Shown here piece by piece: positions 36,110-49,148 of a stretch of 64,000 bases of DNA; the first letter of the stretch is position 1, and each line of letters begins with the position of its first letter. The translations under genes were made by a program, and so were the position numbers. The stretch comes from Bryoerythrophyllum caledonicum. Taxonomy: Eukaryota; Streptophyta; Bryopsida; Pottiales; Pottiaceae. A model generated the notes under the pieces. It ran no database searches and had not been told where the DNA came from. It saw only the letters and a list, made by a program, of their open reading frames with translations. The stretch lies in assembly GCA_963971425.1 (NCBI GenBank), contig OZ020519.1, positions 12,788,028-12,852,027 of the forward strand, in the 5' to 3' direction.

Positions 36110-36827
36110 GTTTTGAGATCCATTGACTCAGGATCTGTGAAGGGCTTTCCAACCACCGTTGAAGAGGTTCACAAAGAGGTCAGATACCGATCCTTACCCG
36201 GCCAACGGTCGTTGCTGTTCTAGCTTTAAAGATTCGTCTTGTTCGTCCTTTTAGCTGCTTCTTGTCCACGTAGGTGTTTGGACATGTGTTTCGGATTGTC
36301 CTCAATTCAATCAATCTCCAACTTCGGATGGGATGATGTGCATCGCAATGATGGACTTTTATTAAAGCGGTGTGGTTTTAATTGTGATGTTGTAGAACCT
36401 CGTGTGGGGGAAACGTGTAGCTATAGACATCAGCATTCAGATGGCGTACGTGAAGGCGATCCGTTCTGCTCAGCATTTTGTATATATTGAGAACCAGTTT
36501 TTTTTGGGATCTTCGTACAATTGGCCAAAGTACAATAAAGCTGGTAATGACCCTCTCCTTTTCCGCTCACATATGCCTAATTCCATCTGGCTAACGTCTT
36601 TCATATTGTACATAACTGTCACGTTTTATTTGCACATACGAACACTGTAATCTGTCAATTAATGGACACGGTGTGCAACCGGTGCTAATCACATCATTGA
36701 AATGAAGCTGACTCTGAAGATCTGCAGCAAGATTCGAGAGGGCAAGAGGTTTGCGGTGTATGTGGTAATTCCGATGTGGCCAGAGGGTATCGACAGTGCT
36801 CCGGTGCAAGAAATCCTGTATTTTCAG
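36110..36827 (+). pseudogene. Phospholipase D 3' exons, unit 1 (three exons only)
   Basis: Exon a 36110-36178 encodes RSIDSGSVKGFPTTVEEV. Exon b 36396-36543 encodes [20 protein letters not shown] and [12 protein letters not shown] and is in frame. Exon c 36681-36827 encodes [20 protein letters not shown]. The splice acceptor before exon c has lost its AG (ACCG in place of ACAG), and one codon is missing in exon c relative to unit 2. The remaining 3' exons, including the second HKD motif, are gone. Plant PLD hydrolyses phosphatidylcholine and related lipids to phosphatidic acid; this copy cannot. Confidence 0.85.
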
Positions 36828-36849
36828 GTAACTCTCCATGTCCTTTATG

Positions 36850-38160
36850 AGTGCTTGGTGATTATGCCTACAAACTATGAAACTGATTTTGTAGTGCATG
36901 GTTTTATTTCCAAAACAGAGAAATGAATAATTTTGCGTTAGGAATTGGACACCTGTATCACATGTTTCACGTTTGGTATATTCTTTGGTTGATTATGTAG
37001 CAATCTTCTATGAGGTGAAAGCTGCCAACTTTGTCCCACCTTATGCATTCTCAAATCATGATACCTTCTCTACCAAATTTGATTGTAGGTTGCCTGTCAC
37101 CCAAAAGATGCACTTCATTCCTTCTCCGATAGTATTTCCACCTACTTTAGCCAAAAAAGTTCGGTTTCTACTCATCCAAAGAAAATGAAATACAATCAGC
37201 TCCCTTTATAGTGACATCTATTACAACCGCTATTCACCTCATAATAGTTGGCTTGCCCAATACATTTGTACATTTCCACACTAAAACTCCCTTCATTATA
37301 ATAGCCTCCCATTATAATAGGCAAAAAATATTGGGATATTGTAAAGGGAGCCAATGGATCTCCAATGTACCCAAATTTCATGCCTGCAGCCGTAAATTTC
37401 AACACGCCTTCATCTTTGAAATCACCTCATCATACTTGACCTTTGCAATGTATCATTGTAGGTGCAATTTTGAGAATTGCCCAAATTTGTTGAATTCTTG
37501 GAGTACCAATTTTCTCTCTTGTGAATCTCAAGAATTTCCCTACATTAATTCACAAACCTTCTATGAGCAATGGAAGATCAATTGTAATCTCTCAAAACTT
37601 ATTAAAAGTTATTATGTTAATTTTATAGCTCATGATTCCATTGACCACATCAATAGGTAGTTCTCTTCAGAGTATCTAGAATATTCTACTATGTGCTCTT
37701 GTGAAGAGTGTTAAGTGTATATGCAAAAACTCAGGTGATCCAACAAGAAACAATACATATATTTACATGTGCACAATGAGGAGAAAAAAAGCATTTCCAT
37801 CATATCTCATAGCCTTGATCCTTTAACAACAACGGAACTAGGATGTGGTCAGTGAGACCAGTTTTTGGGGACCCACACCTGATTGATCCATTGGAATAAT
37901 TTCCACAAGTCGGAGCGGTTGTACGCTATGCTTTCCTCCAAGGCTCCATCTAACCCATCTATTTGATCTCCAATTGATTAAGGCGATAACAAACTACAAT
38001 CATACAATGCTTTCTCAGAGATAGGTGAATAGTGAAATGTACTCATTGTGCATTGTGCAGCTGCGGTTGTGCAAAATCTATTAAATAGTAAAAAAAATTC
38101 ACGGCCATCTGCATGGCCTTGTCATTAAAGGATTAAGGGCACCGTAGAGTCATCTAATGC
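36850..38160. repeat. Dispersed segment R, copy 1
   Basis: It matches 52300-53610 over its whole length and 45385-45826 over its middle. It starts near GTGATTATGCCTACAAACTA and ends near CATCTAATGCATAATAT. A small inner element (about 37199-37352) has inverted ends GCTCCCTTTA and internal TTATAATAG motifs that recall pogo/Tigger-type MITEs. No coding capacity. Its presence after each PLD unit suggests it took part in the array's duplication. Confidence 0.6.
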
Positions 38161-38699
38161 ATAATATAAACTCCACCAAAAGCACATTTGGTGAATTTGA
38201 CAATAAAACTCTGACTAATCTCATGAGCTGCCAAAATCTAGCTGAGGCAAGAATTACTACCATCACGTGTACAAATGCAACACACTATTATCGATTTAGT
38301 ACATACACTATTTACTATTTAGTAGAAGCAATATTTACTATTTGGTACATAATATACTACTTACTAAATAATAGGTACAATATGTACTATTTTTCAAAGA
38401 CACTATCTTTTATATGATAAATAGACTATTTGCTATATGATGAAAATGATATCTATTATTTAGTACTTACACTATTTCCTACACACACCACAAGAAAACG
38501 TTAATTGAGTATTATTTACACCATCCAGCTTGCAGCATGTGCAGCAGTGGCTCTCATCTCCATGTTCGGAACCACCATCGTGTCCCGCTGCGGCGGCATG
38601 TGCTGTTTAGTTTAGCATGAGGAGTCCACTTCAAGAGAGGAAGTTGCTACCTCTTCTCCAGAGTGCCCATAACTAATGTGATCATGACGAACGCATGAA
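38161..38699. other. A/T-rich spacer with TACTATTTA-type repeats
   Basis: 38300-38480 is a loose repeat of TACTATTTAGTA-like units. From about 38520 GC content rises towards the copia fragment. 38625-38670 is the inverse of 31070-31120. No gene. Confidence 0.5.
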
Positions 38700-39970
38700 T
38701 CCGGCGAGAGCTCACTTGCCCCCACAGTCCAGAGCAAAATGGCACAGCAGAGCGCGAGAACAGGACTCTAGTTGAATGTGCGAGAACCATGTTGTATGCC
38801 AAGAGCTTACCACTGCTCTACTAGGAGAAGCCATACAAACTGCCGCCTACATCCTCAACAGAACTAGCTCCAGGACCCGAGACTTTAAAACACCTCACGA
38901 GTTGTGGCACGGGCGACGACCGTCTGTGAAACATTTCCGTGTTTTCGGCAGCGTGGCTTTTGTCCACGTGCCAAAGGTTAGCCGACAAAAATTAGATCCC
39001 AAGAGCGTCAGAGCAGCTAGAAGCGTCAGCAGCTAGGAGCGAAGGCCCAGTCGAGAGCCAACCACAACTAGTGGCAACCCGATTCCTCAGACACGAGGGC
39101 AAATCCACTGCGACAACAACTGGGAGTTTGCTAGCAGTACAGAGCCTGCCAGCTCATCCACCGCAGAGCGAGCAAACAACGACCTCGCAGGCGACCAACT
39201 CGAGGACGCTCCTCAGTCTCGCCGCAGCGTCAATTCCACCCAACCACCGCGACCGGTTGGGATCAGGTACGCACCATCAAAATACCATGATTACTACGTC
39301 CCTCACACCTTCGTCGGTGTTGCCACAGCTTCAGCACCTATTCCCACGGATCCAGAAAATTATGAGGTGGCGATGAGCAGCCCCGAAGCGAAAGCGTGGC
39401 TCGAGGCCATGCACGTTGAGTACAAGTTACAACGCGTTGATGAAGGCCGGTAAGTGGCAGCTGATACCGTTACCTCCATGGCGCAAACCCGTTGCTTGCA
39501 AATGGGTGTATCGCGTCAAGACTCACTCTAATGGCGTTGTCGCAAAATACAAGGCCAGACTGGTTGCCAAAGGATTTCCGCAAACCAAAGGTGTTGATTA
39601 TGATGAAACGTTCAGCCTTGTTGTCAAGTACGAATCTATCAGGACGATGCTAGCTATATATTGCTGCTCAACAGCGCATGCACCTCACTCAATTCGACAT
39701 TCAGACTGCCTACCTCAACGGCCTCCTAGACTTCACGATCTACATGCTGCAGCCGCCCGGATTTGAAGTCACAGGACAAGCAGGGCGTATTTGGAACTCC
39801 ACCTTCGACAATTTTCTCGTCAAATTTGAGTTCAAGCTCTCAGAAGCTGATCCTTGTGTATATACTGTATTTCTACAAGTGACCCACAACTGCTGCGCTC
39901 GCTCTTCGTGGACGATAGTCTTGCACGTAGCACTTCCACCTCCAAGCTGGAGAAGATGATCGATCATTTC
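38700..39970 (+). mobile_element. Ty1/copia integrase and reverse transcriptase fragment
   Basis: Integrase C-terminal part (about 38725-39010: SPEQNG, then AAYILNRTSSRTRDFKTPHE, then FGSVAFVHVP), the linker, and reverse transcriptase (about 39430-39960: KWVYRVKTHSNGVVAKYKAR, DIQTAYLNGLLDFTIY, a SLFVDD box near 39905). Several frameshifts. The reverse transcriptase ends abruptly at about 39970, where array unit 2 begins in the middle of a shared reading frame. Confidence 0.8.
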
Positions 39971-42470
39971 GACTCAGTATCTTATATATTTAACTGTGAT
40001 TTCTTAAACCATGAACCTAATCAGGATTGGACTCATGGTGAGGATTCAACTGAGGATGAGATCTAAAGGAGAGTGAGGACAACGTGTGTGGCGAATTTAA
40101 GCCCAGGCCAATACGGTTCTGAACGAGTAGTGATGCCCACGGAATGGTGACAATATCCAACAGGAAGAGGTAAGGCTCATGTCCCATCGCTCACAGCTGG
40201 TGTACCTGGACCAGGTCAGGGGCCTTCATTGTCTGATTGTGACGCCCAGCCTACCCGTGAGCTCTGGTCATTGCAGCGTTGCCCTGCATATTAATGTGCT
40301 AGCACATGCCAAGTTCTTTGATCTTATTGCCTTCTAGCCTTGGTGTACACGATAATTATTACTTGGCTTTTCACCACATTCATCGGTGGAATGTCCAACC
40401 TTCCTAGATGATCTGCGGAATGTCTAGGTGCCTGGGTTTGCACATGATTTGAGTTCTTCTTCTTCTTTCGTGTGTGGAAATGGGGAAGAGAAAAGGCTGG
40501 TTGAGTGGGTGGGGAGTCGCTTTGGCGCTTCTTTCCTGCAGTCAAGTGAAAAATTACCTCTAACATTGATATAGGGTGTGATTTCAGTCTGGTGGAATGT
40601 AAGAATTGCATGAGCTTGGAGATGGTGGAATGCTAGATCTAGCAATCAAGAAAACACAAAATAAATGGTGATGAAGATAATATTACAGTACTTGTGCGAT
40701 AAGTTTCTCTTGTAATGCTAGTACTCATATATAATTTTTCATATCGACGGAAGGAAGAGCTTCGTGGTTTCTAGAATCAAGTGTGAAGTATTTTGACTCG
40801 CTATATAAATGAAAGAGAGGTCATGAATCTTGGCCACCTTTTGCCCATATATACCGGTCATAGATATTTAGAGTCATTTTCAACTCATTTATGTATAATG
40901 AGAAAAGAGGTCAAAACTCATGATTCCAGTGCCTCACTTGACAAATAACGCTATGGCGAAACAGTGATGTGTAATATCCATGATTTACACTTACCAAAGT
41001 TTACGAATGCCACCAAAGTTATCAAGATATTCTAGATGACTAGATTCATGACATTTGCGATTTTTGTGGAAATCAGGTCTGTCCAAACAGCAACACCAGG
41101 ACTAGCTCCAAGCCTCCACGTTGAGGGTAGCTCAGCAGTTGGTGAATTATCAAAGAAGTGGTCCACAAAATTAACCCATGGATGTGACCACTATAGACAC
41201 CACCAATAATGAAGCTGCACACATAAGTACACCACTCAAACACCATTACAAAGTATACCCAAGTACTACCTGTTAACAGTCATGATCGCTAAGCTCCCGC
41301 TCAAACCTAACCTAGGGTTCTGGAAACTCACCCAGATAATAGATTAAGGAAAAATGATCAAAAGAACCAGCACTCGACCAAAGTCAGTGAAAAACGGTAC
41401 CAGGAGCAGTGAAAGATTATCAAGGTTGGTATCAAAGATAATAATCAGGCGGGATTATACGGATCATGTGGGATCAATTACAGAGAGGGTAGTAAGTAGT
41501 ACCCATGGTTGGTGGTGAAGGACAATGAATCTCCGTCGTGTTCTAAAGCTTGTGGAGTGGAGTGAAAGCCTTGTCACAGTTGCATTTTGATTCTTGAGTG
41601 GGGAATCGATACATTAAACTAGATTAGGACTCATTAGTGAGAAGTTAATAACTCGTAATCAAGGTTAGAGAAAGCGGGTGAAGGGCATTGATGATGGCCT
41701 TTGTTGGGTCAAAAAGGGAGGGCTTGTGGAGTAAGAGCAGCTCTTTCCTCTCGCTCAAGGTGACCTCCTTCCTCGCTCTCTCTCTCGCTCACTCTCTCCA
41801 CATGAGGTCGTTTGGCTGCATGTTGGTTCTTAATCTCCCAACTTGTTAGTGTGTGCACACCTGCTGTTCGAGTGGTGCAGTTCGAGTGGTGGGAGACAAC
41901 TTGTGGCCGTTGTTGAAGTGCCGAGGCTCCCTTGGCGGTAAGATACAGAACTATTACTTCGTTTCTAGCATGTTTTGATGCTACGATGCTAGAGAAAGGC
42001 TGGCTTTTCTTGATCTGTCTGGGAGAGGATGGTTCATAAGTGTAGAACCCTTACTTGAGTTTGGGCTCCGATTAGAATGATAATCAGTGTCGTGGAGGTT
42101 GTTCCTCTTGTGAAATGGTTTGAAATGGTGGTGAGTTCTCGTATGTGATCGATTCGTGGATGCTAGATCTGTTTGATTAGAGATAGATCTAAACTCTGTT
42201 ATGTCCTTCTGAAGATCGATGCTTTTAAGTTACAGATTGTGTAGAGAATATGCTTGTGATGCAGAATAGGTATCCTTCAGATCAAATCAAGAGAGCAATC
42301 TTAGAGTGCTCCAATAAAGCTGGCTTTCGTCATACTCTTCATGATATTAACGAGCTCTAAGTTTGCATAGACTACTTAGAAGCTAGGAGCTAAGTTCATG
42401 ATCTTTGAGAGCATGCGTGCTAGTTGGTCTCAGTTTCTAAACTGACATGGTTCCCTGTGGTTGCAGTGCA

Positions 42471-42550
42471 CTACCCAGAGCAAAGGTACTCTACCCAGAG
42501 CAACGGTGCACTACCCAGAGCAACGGTGCTCTACCCAGAGCAACGGTATG
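42471..42550. repeat. 20-bp minisatellite, four copies in unit 2
   Basis: Four units of CTACCCAGAGCAACGGTGCT-type sequence, directly after an intron-like GGTTGCAG. Unit 1 has one copy (about 34923) and unit 3 has two (about 48711-48750). Confidence 0.85.
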
Positions 42551-42924
42551 TTATCTTTTACCTACTTTCTAGAAATCTGGCAGGACGATGTAATGGTGAG
42601 TGGAGTCGGATTCCATTTGATTTTATTGTTTCCAAATGTATGCAGTAGTTTCTACAGATTGACATTGTAAGTGACCATGTCTTACATTTCGAAATTTCTT
42701 GTAGAGTATAATTTAGGTGCACATAAAACCTGTAGCTGAAGAACTCTGTTTAGTTTCTTTAACCACGTTTAGCTAAAGAAGTGGTTGCAACGGTGATGCA
42801 GATATATATCAGAACCAGTCTCGAGACGATGTATAGAAAATTGCACACAAGTTATATTTCAAGTTCAACACTTTCCCAGATGCTTTGCGAGGTGCTCTGA
42901 GAACCAGAAATGCTCAATTGGCCA

Positions 42925-43452
42925 CCCTACATCTCATCAGGGCAGGCAAGGACAAGATACAAGTCTACCAAGTGGCAAGGATCGGTGGAGCATGCTCGAC
43001 CCATCTCTTTGCCACCCGCTTCACCTGGACAAGTGCCGAGGCTTGGGCCACTGATAGAAGATGTCTGCGACGTGACCTGCACAAACGATCTCTCCCCCAC
43101 AGTGTAGAGGCTTGGACGGTCTCATGGGTGGCATTGGTTCACACTCCTTCCACGGCACATGACATCCCGCGAGTTTTCACACTACTGGAGAAAGATCGTC
43201 GGTCCTGGTGACCGCATAGACCTTGTTCTCTGAGTGGCTCAAGCCCCAACACGTGTTGAGGTGGTGGGGGTCGCGGAGAGGCGGGTCCAACGTGTTCCAC
43301 TGATCCTCGACCACTAGGTAGACCTGGATCTCGTCCATGCCTACCCAGGTGTTCACCTTGCCGCCGCAAGAGATGCATGACTTACAAGTGTAAATGGACG
43401 GTTTCGAATCATGTGGGATGGGTGGGTCTCCCACGCCCTGCTTTGGAGTCAA
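42925..43452 (-). pseudogene. Inverted duplication of an unidentified gene fragment (hairpin), unit 2
   Basis: Arms about 42930-43104 and 43181-43357; same arrangement as in unit 1. The reverse-strand reading frame 43452-43177 is open (KVNTWVGMDEIQVYLVVEDQ; ENKVYAVTRTDDLSPVV). Compared with unit 1 there are scattered substitutions in both arms. Confidence 0.65.
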
Positions 43453-43691
43453 AGATCAGGGTGCTCCCGTTCGGCGTCCCGACCATGAGCTTGACGGCGT
43501 GCGGCTTCGTGGACGTGTCCACCATCCTTCCTTGAAGTATTCTCATTTTTGTTTCCTGCAGCTTGGTTTTTATGCTTTCTAATCGTGCATATTTGAACGT
43601 TTGAATGACCTTATTAACACAGAGAGAATGTCGACTTTTGAATTTTGGCCACCTTTAATACAGCTTATGAGGGCCCGTGTTTTTTATGCAG

Positions 43692-45385
43692 GTTTTGAGA
43701 TCCATTGACTCAGGATCTGTGAAGGGCTTTCCAACCACCGTTGAAGAGGTTCACAAAGAGGTCAGATACCGATCCTTACCGGGCCAACGGTCGTTGCTAA
43801 TCTAGCATTAAGATTGCGTGTTGTTCGTCCTTTTAGCTGCTTCTTGTCCACGTAGGTGTTTGGATATGCGTTTAGGATTGACCTCAATTCAATCAATCTC
43901 CAACTTCGGATGGGATGATCTGCATCCCAATGATGGACTTCTATTGAACCGGTGTGGTTCTAATTGTGATGTTGTAGAACCTCGTGTGGGGAAAAGTGTA
44001 GCTATAGACATCAGCATTCAGATGGCGTACGTGAAGGCGATCCGTTCTGCTCAGCATTTTGTATATGTTGAGAACCAGTTCTTTTTGGGATCTTCGTACA
44101 ATTGGCCAAAGTACAATAAAGCTGGTAATGACCCTCTCCTTTTCCGCTCACATATGCCTAATTCCATCTGGCTAACGTCTTTCATATTGTACATAACTGT
44201 CACGTTTTATTTGGACATACGAACACTGTAATCTGTCAATTCATGGACACGGTCTGCAACAGGTGCTAATCACATCATTCCAATGGAGCTGACTCTGAAG
44301 ATCTGCAGCAAGATTCGAGAGGGCAAGAGGTTTGCGGTGTATGTGGTAATTCCGATGTGGCCAGAGGGTATCGCAGACAGTGCTCCGGTGCAAGAAATCC
44401 TGTATTTTCAGGTAACGCTCAAGCTTAACGCACAATGACGTTCCCCTTTCTTCTATCACATGATATCATGTCAATCCTTTCTTGTTCACCATTGTCTCTT
44501 TAATGATATTGATGGTATGCACTTTCCTGTTGATTTGTATCACTTCTTCATGCGGTGTTGCTTCAGTCACAAACAATGCAGATGGTGTATTTGAGAATTG
44601 CAGAAACGCTGCGAGAAACGGGTCAAATTGCGCATCCGAGGCCCACAGACTACTTGAACTTCTACTGCCTTGGGAACAGAGAGGCGATAAAACATGGCGA
44701 ACCTGCACCTCTCAATCCCCTGGACAAGATCACCCCGCATGTAAGCGAGGGGTACTATTAGCTATCATTGGCTTAAGTAACTAGTTGAGCTGTAGCTGAT
44801 CAAAATTGCATGAAATGCAGGGACGTTCACTGGCGAGCAGACGTCGAATGGTGGTACATGTGCAGGCCAAGGGCACGATTGTGGACGATGAGCTGGTGAT
44901 CATGGGCTCGGCCAACATCAATCAGCGCTCAATGGATGGCTCCCGAGATACCGAGGTTGCCATGGGTGGATATCAACCACAACACAGTTGGGCTTGCGAA
45001 AAAGGACATCCTAGGGGCTAGGTGCGTGTCCACTTCCATGCCAAGTTGTTGTTTCACTGTCCTACCAATGGCAAATGCTTCTCAGTTTTAATCATCAGAA
45101 CACGTCAGAAAGAACGTCTTGAGATTGAATAGATCGTGATGGTCCTAACTAGGTATTTTTACTTGCAGGTTTTTGGCAACCAGATGTCTCTGTGGGCGGA
45201 GCATCTAGCATGTTTGGAACCGGTGTTTGAGCAGCCTCAGAGCTTGGAGTGCGTGCAAAGGGTGAATGCCATGGCGGACAGGAACTGCGAGATGTATGTA
45301 GCTCCGGAGGGAACTGATATGAGGGTCATCTCATCCGCTACCCTCTCAAGGTGGAAGGTGACGGCACTTTATCGTACTTGCCATG
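43692..45385 (+). pseudogene. Phospholipase D 3' exons, unit 2 (six exons, broken)
   Basis: Exons: a 43692-43760; b 43978-44124; c 44263-44411 (intact acceptor ACAG); d 44567-44740 (TMQMVYLRIAETL, DYLNFYCLGNRE); e 44821-45021 ([20 protein letters not shown]); f from 45169 (MSLWAEHLACLEPVFEQPQS). Lesions: exon b lacks one base near 43993, shifting the frame. In exon e the HKD histidine is Gln (QAKGTIVD instead of HAKG-type). The last codon of exon e is TAG where unit 3 has CAG. Exon f is cut near 45385 by segment R. The N-terminal C2 domain and first HKD motif are absent from the array. Confidence 0.85.
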
Positions 45386-45826
45386 TCCCCTCATCATACT
45401 CGATCTTTGCAACGTATCATTGTAGGTGCAACTGAAATGAGAATTGCCCAAATTTGTTGAACTCTTGGTATACCAATTTTCTCTCTTGTGCATCTCAAGA
45501 ATTAGCCTACATTTATGTGCCATGGAGTATCATTTGTAATCTGTCTAAACCTATTAAAAGGTATTATGTTAATTTTATAGCTCATGATTCCATTAACCAC
45601 AAGAATTGGTAGCTCCCTTCACAACATCTAGGATATTCTACTACTAAGGTGCTCTTGTGAAGAGTGTTAAGTGTATATGCAACAACTCAGGTGATCCAGC
45701 AGGAAACAAATACATATATGTATATGTGCACAATGAAGAGAGAAAAAACATTTCCAACACGTCTCTCATAGCCGTAATCATTCAACGACAAAAAAACTAG
45801 AATGTGGTTAATGAGACCAATTTGAG
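45386..45826. repeat. Dispersed segment R, copy 2 (partial)
   Basis: Corresponds to about 37424-37860 of copy 1. Its left edge cuts PLD exon f of unit 2 and its right edge abuts a copia reverse-transcriptase fragment, so both junctions are rearrangement points. Confidence 0.65.
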
Positions 45827-46393
45827 TACAAGTTACAACGCGTTGATGAAGGCCGGTACGTGGCAGCTGATACCGTTACCTCCAGGGCGCAAACCCGTTG
45901 CTTGCGAATGGGTGTATCGCGTCAAGACTCACTCTAATGGCGTTGTCGCAAAATACAGGGCCAGACTGGTTGCCAAAGGATTTACGCAAACCAAAGGTGT
46001 TGATTATGATGAAACGTTCAGCCTTGTTGTCAAGTACGAATCTATCAGGACGATGCTAGCTATATATTGCTGCTCAACAGCGCATGCACCTTACACAATT
46101 CGACATTCAGACTGCCTACCTCAACGGCCTCCTGGACTTCACGATCTACATGCTGCAGCATCCCGAATTCGAAGTCGCAGGACAAGACGGCATCACGTTG
46201 GCATTTCTTTTGCTGCGCAGTCTCTACAAGCTCAAGCAGTCAGGGCGCATTTCGAACTCCACCTTCGACAATTTTCTCGTCAAGTTTGAGTTCAAGCTCA
46301 CAGAAGCTGATCCTTGTGTATATACTGTATTTCTACAAGTGACCCACAACTGCTGCGCTCGCTCTTCGTGGACGATAGTCTTGCACGTAGCGA
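45827..46393 (+). mobile_element. Ty1/copia reverse transcriptase fragment, second copy
   Basis: Near-identical to 39410-39950 (same frameshift near ATATATTGCTGCTCAACAG) but retains a block missing in the other copy (SLYKLKQSGR, about 46220-46250). It stops about 60 bp earlier, near GTAGCGATGCCCACG, where array unit 3 begins. Confidence 0.8.
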
Positions 46394-49148
46394 TGCCCAC
46401 GAGTAGTGATGCCCACGGCATGGTGAAAAAATCCAGCAGGAAGAGGTAAGGCTCATGTCCCATCGCTCACAGCTGGTGTACCTTGCCTTCTGGCACAACC
46501 CATGGTACCCGGACCAGGTCAGGGGCCTTCATTTTCTGATGGTGACGCCCGGCCTACCCGTGAGCTCTGCTCATTGCAGCGTTGTCCTGCACATAAATGT
46601 GCTATCACATGCCAAGTTCTTTGATCTTATCGTCTTCAAGCCCTGGTGTACACGAAAATTATTACTTGGCATTTCACCACATTCACCGGTGGAATGTCCA
46701 ACGTTCCTAGATGATCTGTTGAATGTCTAGGTGCCTGGGTTTGCACATGTTTTGAGTTTTTGTTATTCCTTCGTGTGTGGAAATGGGGAAGAGAAAAGGC
46801 TGGTTGAGTGGGTGGGCAGTCGCTTCGATGCTTCTTTCCTGCAGTCAAGTGAAAAATTACCTCTTACATTGATCTAGGGTGTGATTTCAGTCTGGTGGAA
46901 TGTAAGAATTGCATGAGCTTGGAGATTGTGGAATGGTAGATCTAGAAATCTAGAAAACACAAAATAACTGGTGATGAAGATAATATTGCAGTACTTGGAC
47001 GATAATTTTTTCTTGTAATGCTAGTACTCATTTATAATTTTTCATATCGAAGGAAGGAAGAGCTTCGTGGTTTCTAGAATCAAGTGTGAAGTATTTTGAC
47101 TCGCTATATAAATGAAAGAGAGGTCATGAATCTTGACCACCTATTGCCCATATATGCCGATCATAGATGTTTTCCACAAAAATCACATAGATGACTAGAT
47201 TCATGACATTTGCGATTTCTGTGGAAAACAGGTCTGTCCAGACAGCAACACCAGGACTAGCTCCAAGCCTCCACGTTGAGGGTAGCTCAGAAGTTGGTGA
47301 ATTATCAAAGAAGTGGTCCACAAAGCTAACCCATGGATGGGACCACTATAAACACCACCAATAATGAAGCAGCACACATAAGTACACCATTCAAACACCA
47401 TTACAAAGTATACCCAAGTACTACCTGTTAACAGTCATGATCGCTAAACTCCCGCTCAAACCAAACCTAGGGTTGTGGAAACTCACCCCAGATTAAGGAG
47501 AAATTATCAGAAGAACCAGCACTCAACCAAAGTCATTGAAAAACGGTACCAGGATTAGTGAAAGATTATCAAGGTTGGTATCAAAGATTACATGGATTAT
47601 AATCAGGCGGGATTATACAGATCATGTGGGATCAATTATAGAGAGGTTGGTAAGTAGTAACCATGGTTGGTGGTGAAGGACAATAACTCTCAGACGTATT
47701 TTAAAGCTTGTGGAGTGGAGTGAAAGCCTTGTCACAGTTGCATCTTGAGTGGGGAATCGATACATTAAACTAGATTCGGACTCATTAGTGAGAAGTTTAT
47801 AACTCGTAATCAAGGTTAGTGAAAGCGGGTGGAGGGCATTGATGATGGCCTTTGTTGGGGTTAAAAGGGGGTGCTTGTGGAGTAAGAGCAGCTCTTTCCT
47901 CTCGCTCAAGGTGACCTTCTTCCTCGCACTCTCTCTCTCGCTCACTCTCTCCACATGAGGTCGTTTGGCTGCATGTTGGTTGCCAATCTCCCAACTTGCA
48001 GGTGTGTGCACACCTGCTGTTCGAGTGGTGCTGTTCGAGTGGTGGGAGACAACTTGTGGCCGTAGTTGAAGTCCCGAGGATCCCTTCGAGGTAAGATACA
48101 GAACTATTACTTGTATCTAGCATGTTTTGATGCTTCGATGCTAGAGAAAGGCTGGCTTTTCTTGATCTGTCTGGGAGAGGATGGTTCATAAGTGTAGAAC
48201 CTTTACTTAAGTTTGGGCTCCGATTCGGATGATAATCAGTGTCGTGGAGGTTGTTTCTCTTGTGAAATGGTGTAAAATGGTGGTCAGTCACATCCTTTTC
48301 CTGTGTGTATTGAAGTTGTGGTTGATTTAATAGTGATATGGTGGTGAGTTCTCTTATGTGATCGATTTGTGGATGCTAGATCTGTTTGATTAGAGATAGA
48401 TCTTAACTTTGTTATGTCCTTCTGAAGATCGATGCTTTTAAGTTACAGATTGTGTAGAAAATATGCTTGTGATGCAGAATAGGTATCCTTCAGATCAAAT
48501 CAAGAGAGCAATCATGCGTAAGTCGTCAATCTAAGATTGCATCAATAAAGCTGGCTTTCGTCATACTCTTCATGATATTAACGAGCTCGAAGTTTGCATA
48601 GGCTACTCAGAAGCTAGGAGCTAAGTTCATGATCTTTGAGAGCCTGCATGCTAGTTTGTCTCAGTTTCTAACTGACATGGTTCCCTGTGGTTGCAGTGCT
48701 CTACCCAGAGCCAAGGTACTCTACCCAGACCAACGGTATGTTGTCTTTTACCTACATTCTAGAAATCCGGCAGGACGATGTTATGGTGAGTAGAGTCGGA
48801 TTCCATTTGATTTTATTGTTTCCATTATTTTACAATATATATATATGCTGGTGAAGCAGTAGTTTCTATAGATTGACATTGTAAGTGACTATGTCTTACA
48901 TTTCGAAATTTCTTGTAAAGTATAATTTAGGTGCACATAAAACCTGTATCTTAAGAACTCTGTTTAGTTCCTTTAACCACGTTTAGCTAAAGAAGTGGTT
49001 GCAACGGTGATGCAGAAATATATCAGAACCAGTCTCGAGACGATGTATAGAAAATTGCACACAAGTTATATTTCAAGTTCAACACTTTCCCTGATGCTTT
49101 GCGAGGTGCCCTGAGAACGGGAATTGCTCAATTGGCCACCCTACATGT

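Larger units (their letters stand above)
32642..36845 (+). repeat. Array unit 1 (leader, hairpin, partial phospholipase D)
   Basis: First of three related segments; the others run about 39971-45385 and 46390-51700. The shared order is: a block beginning CTCAGTATCTTATATAT, about 2.6 kb of non-coding leader with a CT-rich tract (about 34180), a CTACCCAGAGCAACGG block, an inverted duplication, then phospholipase D exons. Unit 1 is cut off after the third of these exons by the segment starting near 36850. Confidence 0.8.
39971..45385 (+). repeat. Array unit 2
   Basis: Homologous to unit 1 from its first block onward. Its leader has an extra stretch at about 40675-40955 that is missing in unit 1 but partly present in unit 3. 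It contains the minisatellite at 42471, the hairpin at 42925 and a complete set of six PLD 3' exons. Confidence 0.8.

Noticed and set aside
36239-36650. ORFs spanning the PLD exon b region in units 1 and 3
   Set aside because: They mix intron sequence with exon b in two frames. The exon borders defined by GT-AG signals and PLD motifs explain the coding part.
37211-37660. 149-codon ORF in segment R, with a 128-codon relative at 52695
   Set aside because: Conservation follows the DNA repeat as a whole, frames differ between copies, and no protein family is recognised.
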